A DNA stretch of 64,000 nt from Gymnopus androsaceus JB14 (Eukaryota > Basidiomycota > Agaricomycetes > Agaricales > Omphalotaceae): NCBI GenBank assembly GCA_009733575.1, contig ML769695.1, forward strand, positions 1 to 64,000, in the 5' to 3' direction. The first letter of the stretch is position 1; every line of letters begins with the position of its first letter. Made by a program: the position numbers and the translations under genes. Below, in pieces: positions 1-11,239 of the stretch. The notes under the pieces were generated by a model. That model was not told the DNA's origin. It ran no database searches and saw only the letters and a list, made by a program, of their open reading frames with translations.

Positions 1-338
1 GGAATCCATGCACTACTATATTTACTAGTGCATGGAATCCATACACTACTATTTTTACTAGTGCATGGATTCCATGCAACATGCATGGAATCCATGCACT
101 ACTATATTTACTAGTGCATGGATTCCATGCAACATGTATGGAATCCATGCACTACTATATTTACTAGTGCATGGAATCCATATCCAAAGGGTGCCAGAGG
201 TCCTAGCCGTATGGATTCCAGGCAGGGTGTATGGATTCCAGGGCCCTGGATTTCCTGTGGATTTTGATCATATTAGTTACTGGATTGTTACACTTTGGAC
301 TATCTAAGAAGATATAAAATGGGGCAGCCTGAAGTGCC
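1..338 (+). repeat. Left inverted arm: minisatellite plus TATA-containing inner end
   Basis: The first 170 bases are about three units of a roughly 53-bp minisatellite alternating GGAATCCATGCACTACTA and GTGCATGGATTCCATGC. They are followed by a unique stretch (about 244-338) that ends with a TATA-like TATAAAAT near 314. The stretch 244-338 recurs in reverse complement at about 13,205-13,298 with only a few differences, so this is one arm of a long inverted repeat. The arm runs off the left edge of the window, so its outer end is unknown. A third copy of the unique part, without the last 30 bases, lies at 15,603-15,665. Confidence 0.85.
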
Positions 339-402
339 ACCACACAAGATGCAAGTCGGACATAGGGTGTTAGAAACTGTTCCCAAAGAGTTCATAAGCA
401 AG

Positions 403-1500
403 ATGTCTGACTTGAAACAAATTGTGGTGCAGAAGGACCTTGATATTGACAAGCAGAAATCAATCATTGAATGACTGGTGACATTGCAGCTCTTCAGGAA
501 CAGATGGAAGAAGCGCAGGGGGTCATATCCAGAAAAGCGTTGGAGTTGGAATGTGCTCAGGAAGCAACTCTGCAGATGCAGGTGCAGAAGGATCAGGTAT
601 GAGTATATGAGAACTCCTGTGCTTCCTTATTTACTCATCTATTCATGATTTCACAGACTCAGCTCAAAAAAGATGTAGAAGACTTGACCGTCACCAAGGA
701 TAGTCTCACCACCAAATTTGATGAGCTCAATTAGGCCCTTACCATTCTCAATGAGAAATCATCTCTGTTGGAAAACAATAACATCAAAGAGTGTTAACGG
801 CTCACAAAGGAGCTAAACAGCATTTTGGAAACCAATAAGCTTCTTGCAGAAGCAAGGCTTAAGCTAGAAGTAAGTTCTAGCAATTTTTTATCTCATCTCA
901 CTGATAAAGATACAGCCACAGACTGATGCTGCATCACTTGAAACAACCAAGTGTTGTTTAGAGGATAACATAAAGACTTTAGAGGTACACAAAACATCCT
1001 GACTTATGCATTTCTGACAATTCCAAAAGGTTCGCCTTGCTGAGACTCAACGGAAACTGTGCAAAAAGGATTCCAATACCAATGATGTGCATTCAACTTC
1101 CATGATACTCATCAGAACCATGTTCTGAAGCTGATTATTTATTTTTTTAAATCTCTTTTGTTCATCACCTGCTTGAAACACAGGATGGTCAGTGTAAAGA
1201 GTTTGAAATTCAAATACAGAATTTGAACACTCGGATCCAAGGCTTGAATTGGGACTTGAATGATTCAAACAAGGAATTTCAATCCTGCCAGGGGGGCCTT
1301 GAACAGGCACAATATGCGAGAGATGCATCTCAAACGCAGCTGCAACAGAACAATACCAAGTTGGTGAAGCATAGCTGACTATGTAGGTGTACTTCATGAC
1401 TCTAGTGAAGGCTGCTGATGAGACTTTCCTGCAGGAGTACCGGCTCAAGGGGCTTCAAGATGACACCCTCCTTGATAAGGATGAGATCAAGGAGTTAAAG
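403..1500 (+). pseudogene. Coiled-coil protein gene remnant
   Basis: Reading from an ATG at 403 gives a Lys/Glu/Gln-rich, heptad-like sequence (MSDLKQIVVQKDLDIDKQK). It continues after a frame change near 470 as ALQEQMEEAQGVIS and then across an apparent 60-nt intron (597-656, GTATGA...CACAG) into KKDVEDLTVTKDSL. Further coiled-coil exon-like pieces lie near 925-985, 1,030-1,090, 1,190-1,365 and 1,410-1,500, separated by short GT...AG gaps. At least three in-frame stops (near 472, 733 and 796) and the frame changes mean it cannot be translated as one protein. The closest general resemblance is to tropomyosin or SMC-like coiled coils, but low complexity prevents family assignment. It begins about 85 bp after the TATA-like sequence in the inverted arm, so the arm may have supplied its promoter. 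Confidence 0.5.
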
Positions 1501-3700
1501 GTCTGCTTCTTCTCTGCACATTGATGTCAATTCCTAACATTCTTTCAGAAGGAGAAGAGCAATCTGAGCATTAGTTTTGACCCACCCTCCACTCCTGAAA
1601 CCTCACGAAAGCTTTCTGCAGACTAATGCTGAGGTTTAATGTTCCCAAATTCAGGGTCTGAAGGTATGGAACTTGTCCTATGTCCATAGTTCTTCTTATT
1701 CATATTCCATATCCGGCATCAAACCAAGGACATTCTTACCATTGTTCAAACTCTCCCAACCAATGTGCATGTGGATGTGCTGGAAAATCCCAATAGCCTT
1801 ACAGTAAGATTTATATATTGGAACTCCTGGAGATGCTGAGACTCTTTGCTTGATTGTACAGGCTCTGGTTGAATCTGATATAGCTCTTTTGGTGAGTTGA
1901 CCATGCTACTTCATTATCAATATTGTCTAACCCGTTCATCATAATAATAAGAACATCCAGATTGACAAGGACAGGAACTCTATAAACTGGCCTTAGACAA
2001 AGCGACTAATTTTGAAGTAAGCCAGCATGGTCGTACCTACATACCATTCTAATGCGGCTCATACCTATGACAGAATGATTTCTGCAAGGCTGAGGGCAAG
2101 ATTGGAAGTCTGGAGAAAGATTTGCAGGGTAGTTGCAACGACATATATCTGGGCAAATCACTCCGGCAGAAGCAAGGGTCCTTCAATGGAATCTTACTGT
2201 GCTTTGTTTGCTTTTCTCGAGACTCGATCTATGCAGGTCCATTGGTGCTTCTTTCCAGTCTATCACTCACATTGGTTGAGTTTATGCACAATGATATTGG
2301 TCTCAGTAGTAGTCTAGTACTGAAGAATGTGTGTAATGTCAGAGGATACATCGCATTCAAACTGGGTGCTTATGGATGCATGAGTCACTTTGCCTTTCTT
2401 CTTCCAGTCCTTTAACCCAATGGTCACATAGACTCCGCGAGGAACTTGAACAGAACAACAATACTGGCCATTCTTTTCAGTGGTGCACTGATTTTAATCA
2501 CGATTACAGCCCAGGTATGGACATTTTTCCGTGATTGTAGGATGGGGAGGCGCTCACACCTGACAGGATTTTGCAGATGTAGAAGGTGATGCGCTATCTG
2601 GACAACGCACGCTCCCTCACCAGTCAGTTCACGCTATTAAATTATGATGGCGCTCAGCGCATGGTCTGTGTTCTTCTGGGGACTGGGACCCATTTCACAT
2701 GGGAATGTTACAAAAGTCTGCTCGGCAGAAAAGTGGAGCAGATTTCCCGTGTGTGGTCTGCAGGTTGATGGTAGTACCGGCTCTGTGGCTCTACATTCCA
2801 CTTGGTTTTTAGGTGCTATCAAGAGCAGAGGGTTTGTTTAGCCACATCAAGCAAACTTGATACTTCCTATATCAAGCCAAACATCAAAAGGCAGGTGTTG
2901 TTGGTGATGCTCTATGCTGGAAATACCGTCGAGAACAAGAAACCATGTCACTGAATAATGAGGGTATGATGCAAGGCGACACCGCAAAGACGAACATCAA
3001 TTGACTTGAAGCTTGAAACAAAGTGTAAGATTTACAAATCGCTTGAAGAATGTCTCAATGTAGAAGCGGAAGCCGGGAAAAGTCCTACAGTATACACTGT
3101 TCATTTGCTTCCTCATTTAATGTTTGTTCCTGCCAAACATGAAGGACTCTGAAACGTTTGACTTCCGAGTTTTTACAGGGATTTCAGATTCCGAATTCCA
3201 AGGACCCACTTGCTGCAGCTGTTCACAGCTTGCTAATAACTACACAATGGATCCAACAAGAATCGAGACATGGGCTACTGGGAGCCCGAGACGTGTCAGT
3301 GAGGAACTTGGAGGTGAACCACTACATTAGGCATAATTTGTTTTGTTTGTTTGTTGGAAAAGAAAGAGGACATCGGAATAACTACAAAAAATTCACTCCT
3401 ACGTTATTTGCATCGAAGTTGCCTACAGTATTTGATTGGTATGTCCTGATTTTTCTTGTTCGGTCAGTACAAAGCTTTGATTATTTGATATACCCAGAGC
3501 AGACACAAAAGCAATGAGAAGGAAAAAATTGAATCCCCAACTCTGACCAAAGGGAAGGGAGGGTCCTGTCTGCAGCGATCGGACAAAAATCCACCAAAAA
3601 GACCACTCTAGGTAATTTTTTCCTGCGCTACACATTAGCCATGTTTCTGCTTATACATGAAACAATGACAATTTTTCTGGTCTTTTGTCTACCCCCACCA
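1501..3700. other. No recognisable gene; decayed sequence between coiled-coil remnant and Helitron
   Basis: Several open stretches of 60-120 codons exist on both strands (for example 2,027-2,317 and 3,158-3,517), but they overlap one another, lack motifs and are broken by stops. Some short coiled-coil-like pieces and GT...AG gaps suggest that the upstream gene once continued here. Nothing can be named. Confidence 0.4.
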
Positions 3701-3702
3701 TC

Positions 3703-6700
3703 TCCATTTGTGTTGGATTTTGACCTTGAATAAAACTCATAATATGTCTATAAAAGAACTTTATGTCTTTGCTTTAAGTTCTGTGCCACGTTGGGCCATC
3801 ATTGAATCAGAAGAACTTTGCCATGAACAATTGAATTGCTTGCTAATATCTGATTTCAGTACTCTGTCCCACTCCATCCCAGCTAGTCAAAGAAATAAAC
3901 GGTTGTTGGTGAATTTTGTATTGGAACAGTGTCGCGGTTTACAGCCTGCCATCTAAACTGGTTCTAATGCTTATGGAACCATTTGTTTGTAGTTTTATGC
4001 AAAATTTGGATCAGTTATTTATCGGTCTCTTGTCAAAGCTTTACCTGAGGATGCTGCCGACCATGAACCACATCCCTACCATTAGGTGGAGTTTCTGCCT
4101 TCCTTGAAGCAAGCACTGTCAACATGCCCTTCCTGCGACATTGATCAATTATTGACTTTGTTATCAGTCAAATCTACATCTCGCGCAGGCACCTTGTTTT
4201 ACCAATTCAGATCACCCAGTACTAAAGCTAATATTGAATCTAATGACATTTTTACATTGTTGAGCAAGGTTTTCCAACAGCAATTTCTCAGTTTGTATAT
4301 GGTCTCCAATCAGACACTTATTGAGTATTACCTTAGTGAGAATCTGATAACATCGAGCGTGATACCTCGGATGAAGTTTGCAGTTTGATATTCGCTATTA
4401 TGGAAGGTCGCAGTTATCCTCCGTCTATTCTCAGTGCCATTTTATCTGTGTTCCTCAATGATCGCAAACACCTTGAAAGAAAACAAGCATGCATTCAATG
4501 AGTCACAAATGAGATTCATGCTTTAGAAGCTGCGAAAGAGATATGGCCACAGCCTGTACCTGACTCTACGATCAAAGAATGTTTTGCATCCTACCGGAAT
4601 TCAATTCAATATACACCTCTATCTGTTTGCGCCTCATGTGGTGCGGAGGATTGACTGAGAAGTGGTTCTTTTATTCCCTTTGCAGCGCTACCTCCGCTGG
4701 ACAATCTTTGCGTGACTAACAATTATATTCTGGAGCATACACCTCTTTTGCGGTTCAGATACTTACATGATTCTTTGGATGGCCTCCTTTTAGAACCTAA
4801 AGGCATTTGCGCTACAGATGAATCCTGTACACAATTTGAAATATATTTGTGTGTTCAATGCTATGGTGCCCTTTCAAAGAACAATATGCCTCGATTGGCA
4901 TTGAACAATAACTTATACCGCAGTGAGCTCCCCCTTGATTTAAAAGATATCACCTGGGTTGAAGAGATGGCTTGCACCTTGTACCGTACAACTGCTCATG
5001 TTGCTCGTATATACGGTAGCTCTTCAGAGACAGATCCTCTCCAAATGCAGGGTAATACTTGCACACATCCAATGAATCTTTTTGCCAACGCTACTACTCT
5101 CCCTTGGTCCCCTTCTGATTTGAATGATTTAATCACAGTTGTTTTCATCAGCCTGCGCAAACTTTGTCGCGAAGATTGGAACGAACTTACACCTTACATT
5201 GTTTGCAAACCTAAAATCGTCGCACTGCTCAATTTCTTAAGGACGCATGACAAATTGTATGCTGGTTTACCTGCACCAGATCAGCATGTATTGGATTTTT
5301 ATCCTGACAATGGTCTCTTGCCAGGTCTTGAGGAGCGTATCATTTATGATCACGAAACTGATCCTGAGCAAATGTTCCAGGAGGAAACTTCAAGCTTTGA
5401 TCAACATCCAGCGGAAATACTAGACAGTAACGGTGTTTTCCTTGAAAGATCTGGCGTCTATGACCCTGAATCCAACACTATACCCAGTTGAAACTTAACG
5501 TCTTCTGCTTTGCATAATATAGCAATAGCTTCCGACCCAGATTCCAGTACCACTATCCATTACAAACTTGATCCCATAACAGAGTATAACAATCCCGACT
5601 TGTTCCTGGGAATGTTCCCTACTCTATTCCCTCTGGGCATAGGAGGTTTTGAAGAATCAAGCCGCAATCCCTCTGTATCTCTTGAGATGCATGCAAAACA
5701 TCTACTGAATCTTGGAGATCGTTGTTTCTGGTACCATTATTTTTACTTATTTGTTGCACTCAATTTGATTCAATGGTGGAAAGCGCACTTGCACACATCA
5801 CTCTCTATCAAATCTAGTCGGTTTTCAACTATCGCACCCGCTTTACTTTCTGTCCATCCTGATGTACTAAGCAATCTAGCCAATAACATTCGAGATGAAT
5901 TCAATCCAGCACTTTTCACATTGGAAGAGAAGAACGCTCTTCTCCTACTGAAAGAGGTCAATACAATATTGAGCAAAGTTCCTGGTTCCCGATCATCTAA
6001 GGTTTACGCCCAACACGAAATTCGAAGCTATTTTTCATATTTTGGTTTACCCACACTATTTTTTGCTTTTAATCCATCTGCCACCCATAGCCCTATTTTC
6101 CAGGTAATCTTTGGCATTCACGACATTGATTTGGACTCCAATCACCCAGCACTTCCAATAACACATTCAGATTGTGCAAGGAACATTGCCAAAGATCCTG
6201 TGGCTGCAGTTGACTTCTTTGACTTCATGCGAACCTGCTTGTTTGAGGATCTCTTTGGCTGGGACTTCAATGCCGGTTGATCAAAAATTAATGGCGGCAT
6301 ATTTGGCAAACTCCGTGCACACTATGGCGCTGCAGAACTGACAGAACGGGGTCAATTTCATGGGCACTATTTACTATGGTTATGCGGTGCACACAGTCCC
6401 TCAGATGTACACAATCTCATGAAAGAATCTGATGAATACTGCGAGCACTTCTTTTCTGCCTTTGAAGGTGTTATACATCACCATTTGCCTGATGTGGATA
6501 CCGTTATTGATCCGATGTACGAGCCTCGCATTGAAATGCCTTCCTATGTCCCACCTAACAATCTCATGGATCCCCATTTACAGGATACAGCTAATCTAAC
6601 ATGGGAGCTCAATTTTGAGATGCAATATAAGAAGATTGGGGAGCGTCATCAGAGACATCAATGTCAACCCGTGTGCTTCAAAGGACGCAAGAATCAAAGT

Positions 6701-8209
6701 GAGTGTAGATTTGGTTTCCCTCATCATCAGGAAAAATGGTCTGGGCCCAGGGCTGACTTTAGGTTGACCCACAATAACCTAAAGAGACTTAAGGGAACCT
6801 AAGGATACCTAGGTCTCCTAGGCCACCTAGGTTTTCTAGACTGCCTCAGTTTCTTTGAGGTCACCTAGGTTGCCTAGGATTTAGGGATAAACCTTGGGAA
6901 TTTGAGGCAATCTGAGTAAACCTGAGTGAACCTGAGTAAACCTGAGCTAACCTGAGGAACCTGAGGTAACCTGAGGTAGCCTAAGGTAGCCTGGGGTAGC
7001 CTGGAAGACCCAAGGTGACCAGGGTGACCAGGGTGACCAGGGTAGCCTAGGTTCCCTAGGTCATCATAGGTTTAACCCCTTTTTGCTGATGATGATTTGG
7101 TCGAAATATCACGGTTCGAAGCTGAAACTAACTCCATCATATTTTGCCGCAAAGAAGCTGATGTCAATGGGCACAATCCATACATTTTGGTAGGCGGTCG
7201 GCATAACCACAACCTTAAGTGCATTTTATCAGGTAGGGCCGCAAAGGCCACAATGTTCTACATCTCGGATTATATTTTAAAGATGCCTTTGATGATGGAA
7301 GAAGTGCTATTTTTCCTTTTGAGAGCTGTCGTATCTATGACTCATGAAGATATGGAAGACTCCCCAATCAGTCGCGCTAAACGTTTGCTTCATTGATGTC
7401 TCACTCATTTTGGCAGAGGTACTCACATCCATGCTCAACACGCTGCTCGTCTTCTTCAAGGTCAGGATGACACAATGTCTTCTCACAAGACTGTTCCAAT
7501 GCCGTCTGCCAGTCTTTTGTTTTTCATATGCAGAACCTACCCTTGCACGATCTCCCATGATGAGTCTCTACTGGATGAAGATATGCCTATCCAATTGTCT
7601 CTTGATAAAAACAGCCAACTTCGCGAATGTAATCAAGTAGAAATTTATTTTTACCGTCCTGCTGATCTGGAGGACATTAACTTTTATGATTTCATTCGGC
7701 ATTTCAGTTGTGAGCAAAAGACTAGATCAACAACTAAGCATACTTCAGAAACTTGACTCAGGGTTCTCGCTTGCTATCCATTATGTGATGAACATCTACA
7801 TAGTAAAAGTCATGAACTGATTTGCCATACTTTCATTGAGCAAGGTGACCTCGGTCCTGAACTGGTGTCTCGAGTTGTTGGTGCAAAAATTCCTAGGAAA
7901 GGCAGCAAAGATTATAAGTTGTTTTGCCTATGTCATTTCAAACCATATTCAGTTCAAACACCGTTATTGACAACCACCGTGGATCAAGCATTCAACACAT
8001 TCAAGTTTTCTTCCTTTTCAAAATCTGTCATGAATAATTGGGAGGCAGTACATGAATGTCAAGACGAAAGGGAAGCTGAACGAATCCGTAAGCAAGCTCA
8101 ATTGATGAAATCATCTATGGATTCTATGTTGAACCTATCATCAAATTCACCCAACATTTTTGACAATGGTGATGAAATTGATTTTGTGGAATCTCAGATT
8201 GCGGGTTGA
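3703..8209 (+). pseudogene. Helitron Rep half (DUF6570-like, Helitron_like_N, HUH nuclease, Y2 motif), broken
   Basis: This is the N-terminal half of a rolling-circle (Helitron) transposase. A DUF6570-like segment occupies about 4,600-5,300, with two CxxC pairs (VCASCG and CVQCYG) and the ELPLDLKDITWVEEM stretch. It is followed by a Helitron_like_N region with MFPTLFPLGIGG (about 5,610) and YFGLPTLFFAFNPSATHSP (about 6,040). The HUH metal-binding motif reads RGQFHGHYLLW, with its two histidines at 6,359 and 6,365. The paired catalytic tyrosines are in FYISDYILK, at 7,259 and 7,271 (Y-x3-Y). The frame is cut by TGA at 5,489, 6,278, 7,754 and 8,207, by frame changes near 7,390, and by a 375-bp insertion (6,721-7,095) between the HUH and Y2 motifs. 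The catalytic residues are still present, but the protein cannot be made. The 5' portion (3,703-4,600) is more decayed and its start is unknown. Confidence 0.9.
6721..7095. mobile_element. 375-bp insertion of CCTAGG/CCTGAG repeats inside the Helitron gene
   Basis: Homology to the Helitron protein stops after CRFGFP and resumes at DLVEISRFEAETNS. Between them is a block of degenerate 10-11-bp repeats (AACCTGAGTA, CCTAGGTTG, GACCAGGGT). Its ends form a 16-bp inverted repeat with one mismatch, TCATCATCAGGAAAAA at 6,721 and TTTTTGCTGATGATGA at 7,080-7,095. No direct duplication of flanking bases is clear, so the exact ends and the class are uncertain. It could be a small MITE or an amplified minisatellite. 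Confidence 0.6.
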
Positions 8210-8245
8210 GTTGGGAAAGACATTGCGTTCAAGCGGGAGTGTTTA

Positions 8246-10875
8246 TTGTTAAAACATAACCTCATTCTTTCTCAATGGTTGCAGCCTCCAATGCCACCGG
8301 TGAAAAACGTCCTTCAAGCTATTGCTTCAAAAAGTGCCCAATTACCACACATCACAAGCCAATTAAAATCTCTATGGCAATCTGAAATCAAGCAACAGAC
8401 AGAAGATATTGTTCGCAACAGGCAAACGAAAAGTGATCCATTGATTCAGGTCGTGGCATCCCCTCACATTGGCACAAGTACTGATACTGTGCACCATAAT
8501 CTTGTCAATTCATCTTTGCACCGTAACGTTGCAAGCGCTCCAGATGTTGCCCGTCCATCTTCCTTGTCAATGGGGCCTCTGTCTGTGGACAATGTAAAAA
8601 ATCGAGTGCTGTCATCCTTTCAACTAAATGCGAAGCAAGCTGAGGCGTTCAAAATTGTTATAACAACTATTATCAACCAACATGTGCTCAACATTCCTGA
8701 TTGGGCTGCCACGGATCCCTTGCGCCTGTTTCTCACTGGTCCAGGCGGAACGGGTAAAACCCATGTAGTGAAAGCCGTAAAAGAGGTGCTTAAATACTTT
8801 GGACTGGACCACACTATTTGTTTCGTCACTCCAACTGGTGGCGCTGCTAACCTCATTGATGGTACTACCATTCACAAAGGCCTGGGCATTGCAATCAAGA
8901 AAGATCAACATGGGTTCACGAAGCTCATTGGTAATGACAATGAACAAGAAGTATCATTCTCGATTAGCAATACAACAAGATTGCAATTGCATTCAGATTG
9001 GAAAGATGTGCTGATTCTCATGGTAGATGAAGTATCCTTAATTCCGCTCTCTCTCTTAGCAGAAATTGATGCGGCTCTCCGCTTTGCAAAAGAGAAACCC
9101 AAGAATTTCTTTGGAGACTTGAATATGATTTTCTCTGGAGATCGGTTTCGGTATCCCCCAATGGCCGGTTGTGCTCTTTATACACCGTTGACATCTTATG
9201 CATCTAGAACTTCGGAAGAAATTATGAACCATTTAGGTAGACTTGTGTAGAAATCTGTTAATGCTGCTATTTCACTTGATGAGCAAAAACGGATGGAAGG
9301 TGATCCCAAATATGGAGCTGCTGTCACAAGATTATGGATTCGGCAATGTACTCCAGATGATGTCGAACTTTTCAACACTCGTGTCATGAAATCTTCGGAG
9401 CATCCTGATGGTATCACTATGCATTCACAAGAGCATTACCTCGCTGCTATGATTGTAAAATCAAATAAGTCCAGGCAACGTATCAACAAATGGAAATCAA
9501 CCACCGTAGCAAAAGATGTCGAAGGACTGCAATTCATGGCATGTGCTGCGCAAGATTGAATTGTTTATGTCCAAGACGACGCTCATTCCAAATCCGCTCC
9601 TGGCACTGTTCCGACCCCTGCTGTCCAGCAACAGCTTCTTAATCTCAATATGTCTTCTTCACACCTTCATAAGGCTCTTCCTGGCTGAATCAATTTGTAC
9701 ATTGGAATGCCAGTAGTTGTAAAAGGTCATAACATCAACACAGACCTTGGTATAACCAATGGTGCAAGAGGATATCTTCGGAGCTTCAATGTTGCCATCA
9801 ATGAAAATGGATTATCTTACTGCAACGGTTGCATCGTTGAGTTCCCGGACAGCAAAGTCCATTTTGATGGCTTGCCACCATGTTGTTATCCGATAGTGCC
9901 TACTACATGGTCATGCACAACTGTCATCAATATTGAAGGTGTAGGTCCAACTAAAATCAAGATATGTTGTACACAACTTCCCAAGGGGGTTCAAAGAATT
10001 TAGCACCCGACCAGGCCTAGGTTAGTTAGTCCAGCCCCCACAGCCCAAAAAAAAATTTGGACACCCTAAAGTTTGACCTATTTTGACCACTTTTGGCATC
10101 CTGGAAACTTCAAAATGTATATATCTTACACTACCTGTAAGTAAATAGCATCCATTGTATAAATTACAGCCTTCCTACACCTCCTGGCTCCCATGTACTT
10201 ACTTGCTTGCTTTGGCCGGTCAAAGCAGGACATATGATAAGTATCACTGTATTAGTGTTTCAGAAGGAAAAATGAGATTTGTTATGGCTTATGGATGCTA
10301 AAAAAAAGCTCAAAGTGTAGGTCAGTGTCCAAACAGTGTCTTCTGACTCTGTAGAGAGGAATTTATGATGAAATCTTATCTTGATATACCATATATGGAC
10401 GTGGGAATGCTTACATAGTTAGTTAGTCCGCCGGCCAAGCTCAAGAAAAAAAAATCAATGTCCGGTCATTTTTTATAAATTTTACACCCCCTTGCAACTT
10501 CCAATACAGCCCAGTTTTTCTGTTACTGGTCATTCGGCTCAAGGTCAAACCTTACTCATTGTACTTTCTAAAGAGGGATCATGGCCTGCTTATGTTGCTG
10601 CCTCTCGGGCCAAATCTCGCCACGGCCTATTCATTACTGAACCTGTAACTTTGTCTGATTTGAATTCTCGCACAGTTCCCTGGGAGCTTTGGTTCGAAAC
10701 AATGCATTTTTAAATATTGGAACAAAACACCCACATTACTTGGTCATTTATCGACGGCATACACCAGCCTCTACCAGATTCGGAGGCAAACGAATCTCAG
10801 GGATACGGCAAAGAGCAGTATCATTTCCGTTTCCCTGGGGTTGAGCTGCAACCAAAACCACGTCAAAAACGTTAA
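8246..10875 (+). pseudogene. Helitron helicase half (Pif1 family), broken and interrupted
   Basis: This is the superfamily 1 (Pif1-like) helicase domain that continues the Rep protein and would unwind DNA during rolling-circle transposition. Visible motifs are Walker A GPGGTGKTH (near 8,738), VTPTGGAANLIDGTTIHKGL (motif Ia, near 8,828), the Walker B VDEVS (near 9,022), and SGDRFRYPPMAG at the motif III position (near 9,135; family members usually read GDFxQxPP). Next come the NTDLGITNGARG segment (near 9,740), SVTGHSAQGQT (near 10,520) and YVAASRAKSRHGL (motif VI, near 10,592). Breaks are TAG at 9,248 (Trp expected), TGA at 9,557 and 9,686, and a 1-nt frame change near 10,710. After that change the expected C-terminus continues to a TAA at 10,873. 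A 513-bp MITE sits between LP and IQPSF at 9,982-10,494, and removing it rejoins the frame exactly. Confidence 0.92.
9982..10494. mobile_element. 513-bp non-autonomous DNA transposon, TSD CAACTTCC
   Basis: The element begins CAAGGGGGTTCAAAG and ends ...ACACCCCCTTG, and is flanked by a perfect 8-bp direct duplication CAACTTCC (9,974-9,981 and 10,495-10,502). It interrupts the Helitron helicase codons. Its first 50-60 bp (including GACCAGG and GGTTAGTTAGTCCAG) and its last 140 bp (ATACCATATATGGACGTGGG and AATGCTTACATAG) match the two ends of the 7.26-kb transposon at 41,241-48,498. It is therefore an internal-deletion derivative that could have been moved by that element's transposase. It carries no coding capacity. 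Confidence 0.93.
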
Positions 10876-11239
10876 CTTGATGGAGACTTTGCAGTTGCGT
10901 CATAAGAAACCAAGCGACCCCGAAGGAAATAAGTGGTTGAGGTTACTTGCCGTTGATTGAGTGTTAACATCGTATCGATACTGACATTAGGCTAATCATA
11001 CACGCTTCTGCTGGTTGCTGGTTCGCCTGAACACTCGATCGCTTTTCAAAAAGATAATATTTCCTTCTCTGTCAACATTTTTTGCTATCCATTCGAAACT
11101 GTTTCATAGGATCATCATTTCTTCCGGTCCCCCTATTGCTCTCTTTGTATCTTTATAATGCACTCTCTATCGTCTTGTTTACTTCATTTCCCGTCCTTTA
11201 TTTCGTCTTATCGCACAATCGCATCTTCGCTTTACTGTC

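Noticed and set aside
1047..1448. 133-codon minus-strand frame
   Set aside because: It is antisense to coiled-coil exons and introns of the plus-strand remnant, with no motif.
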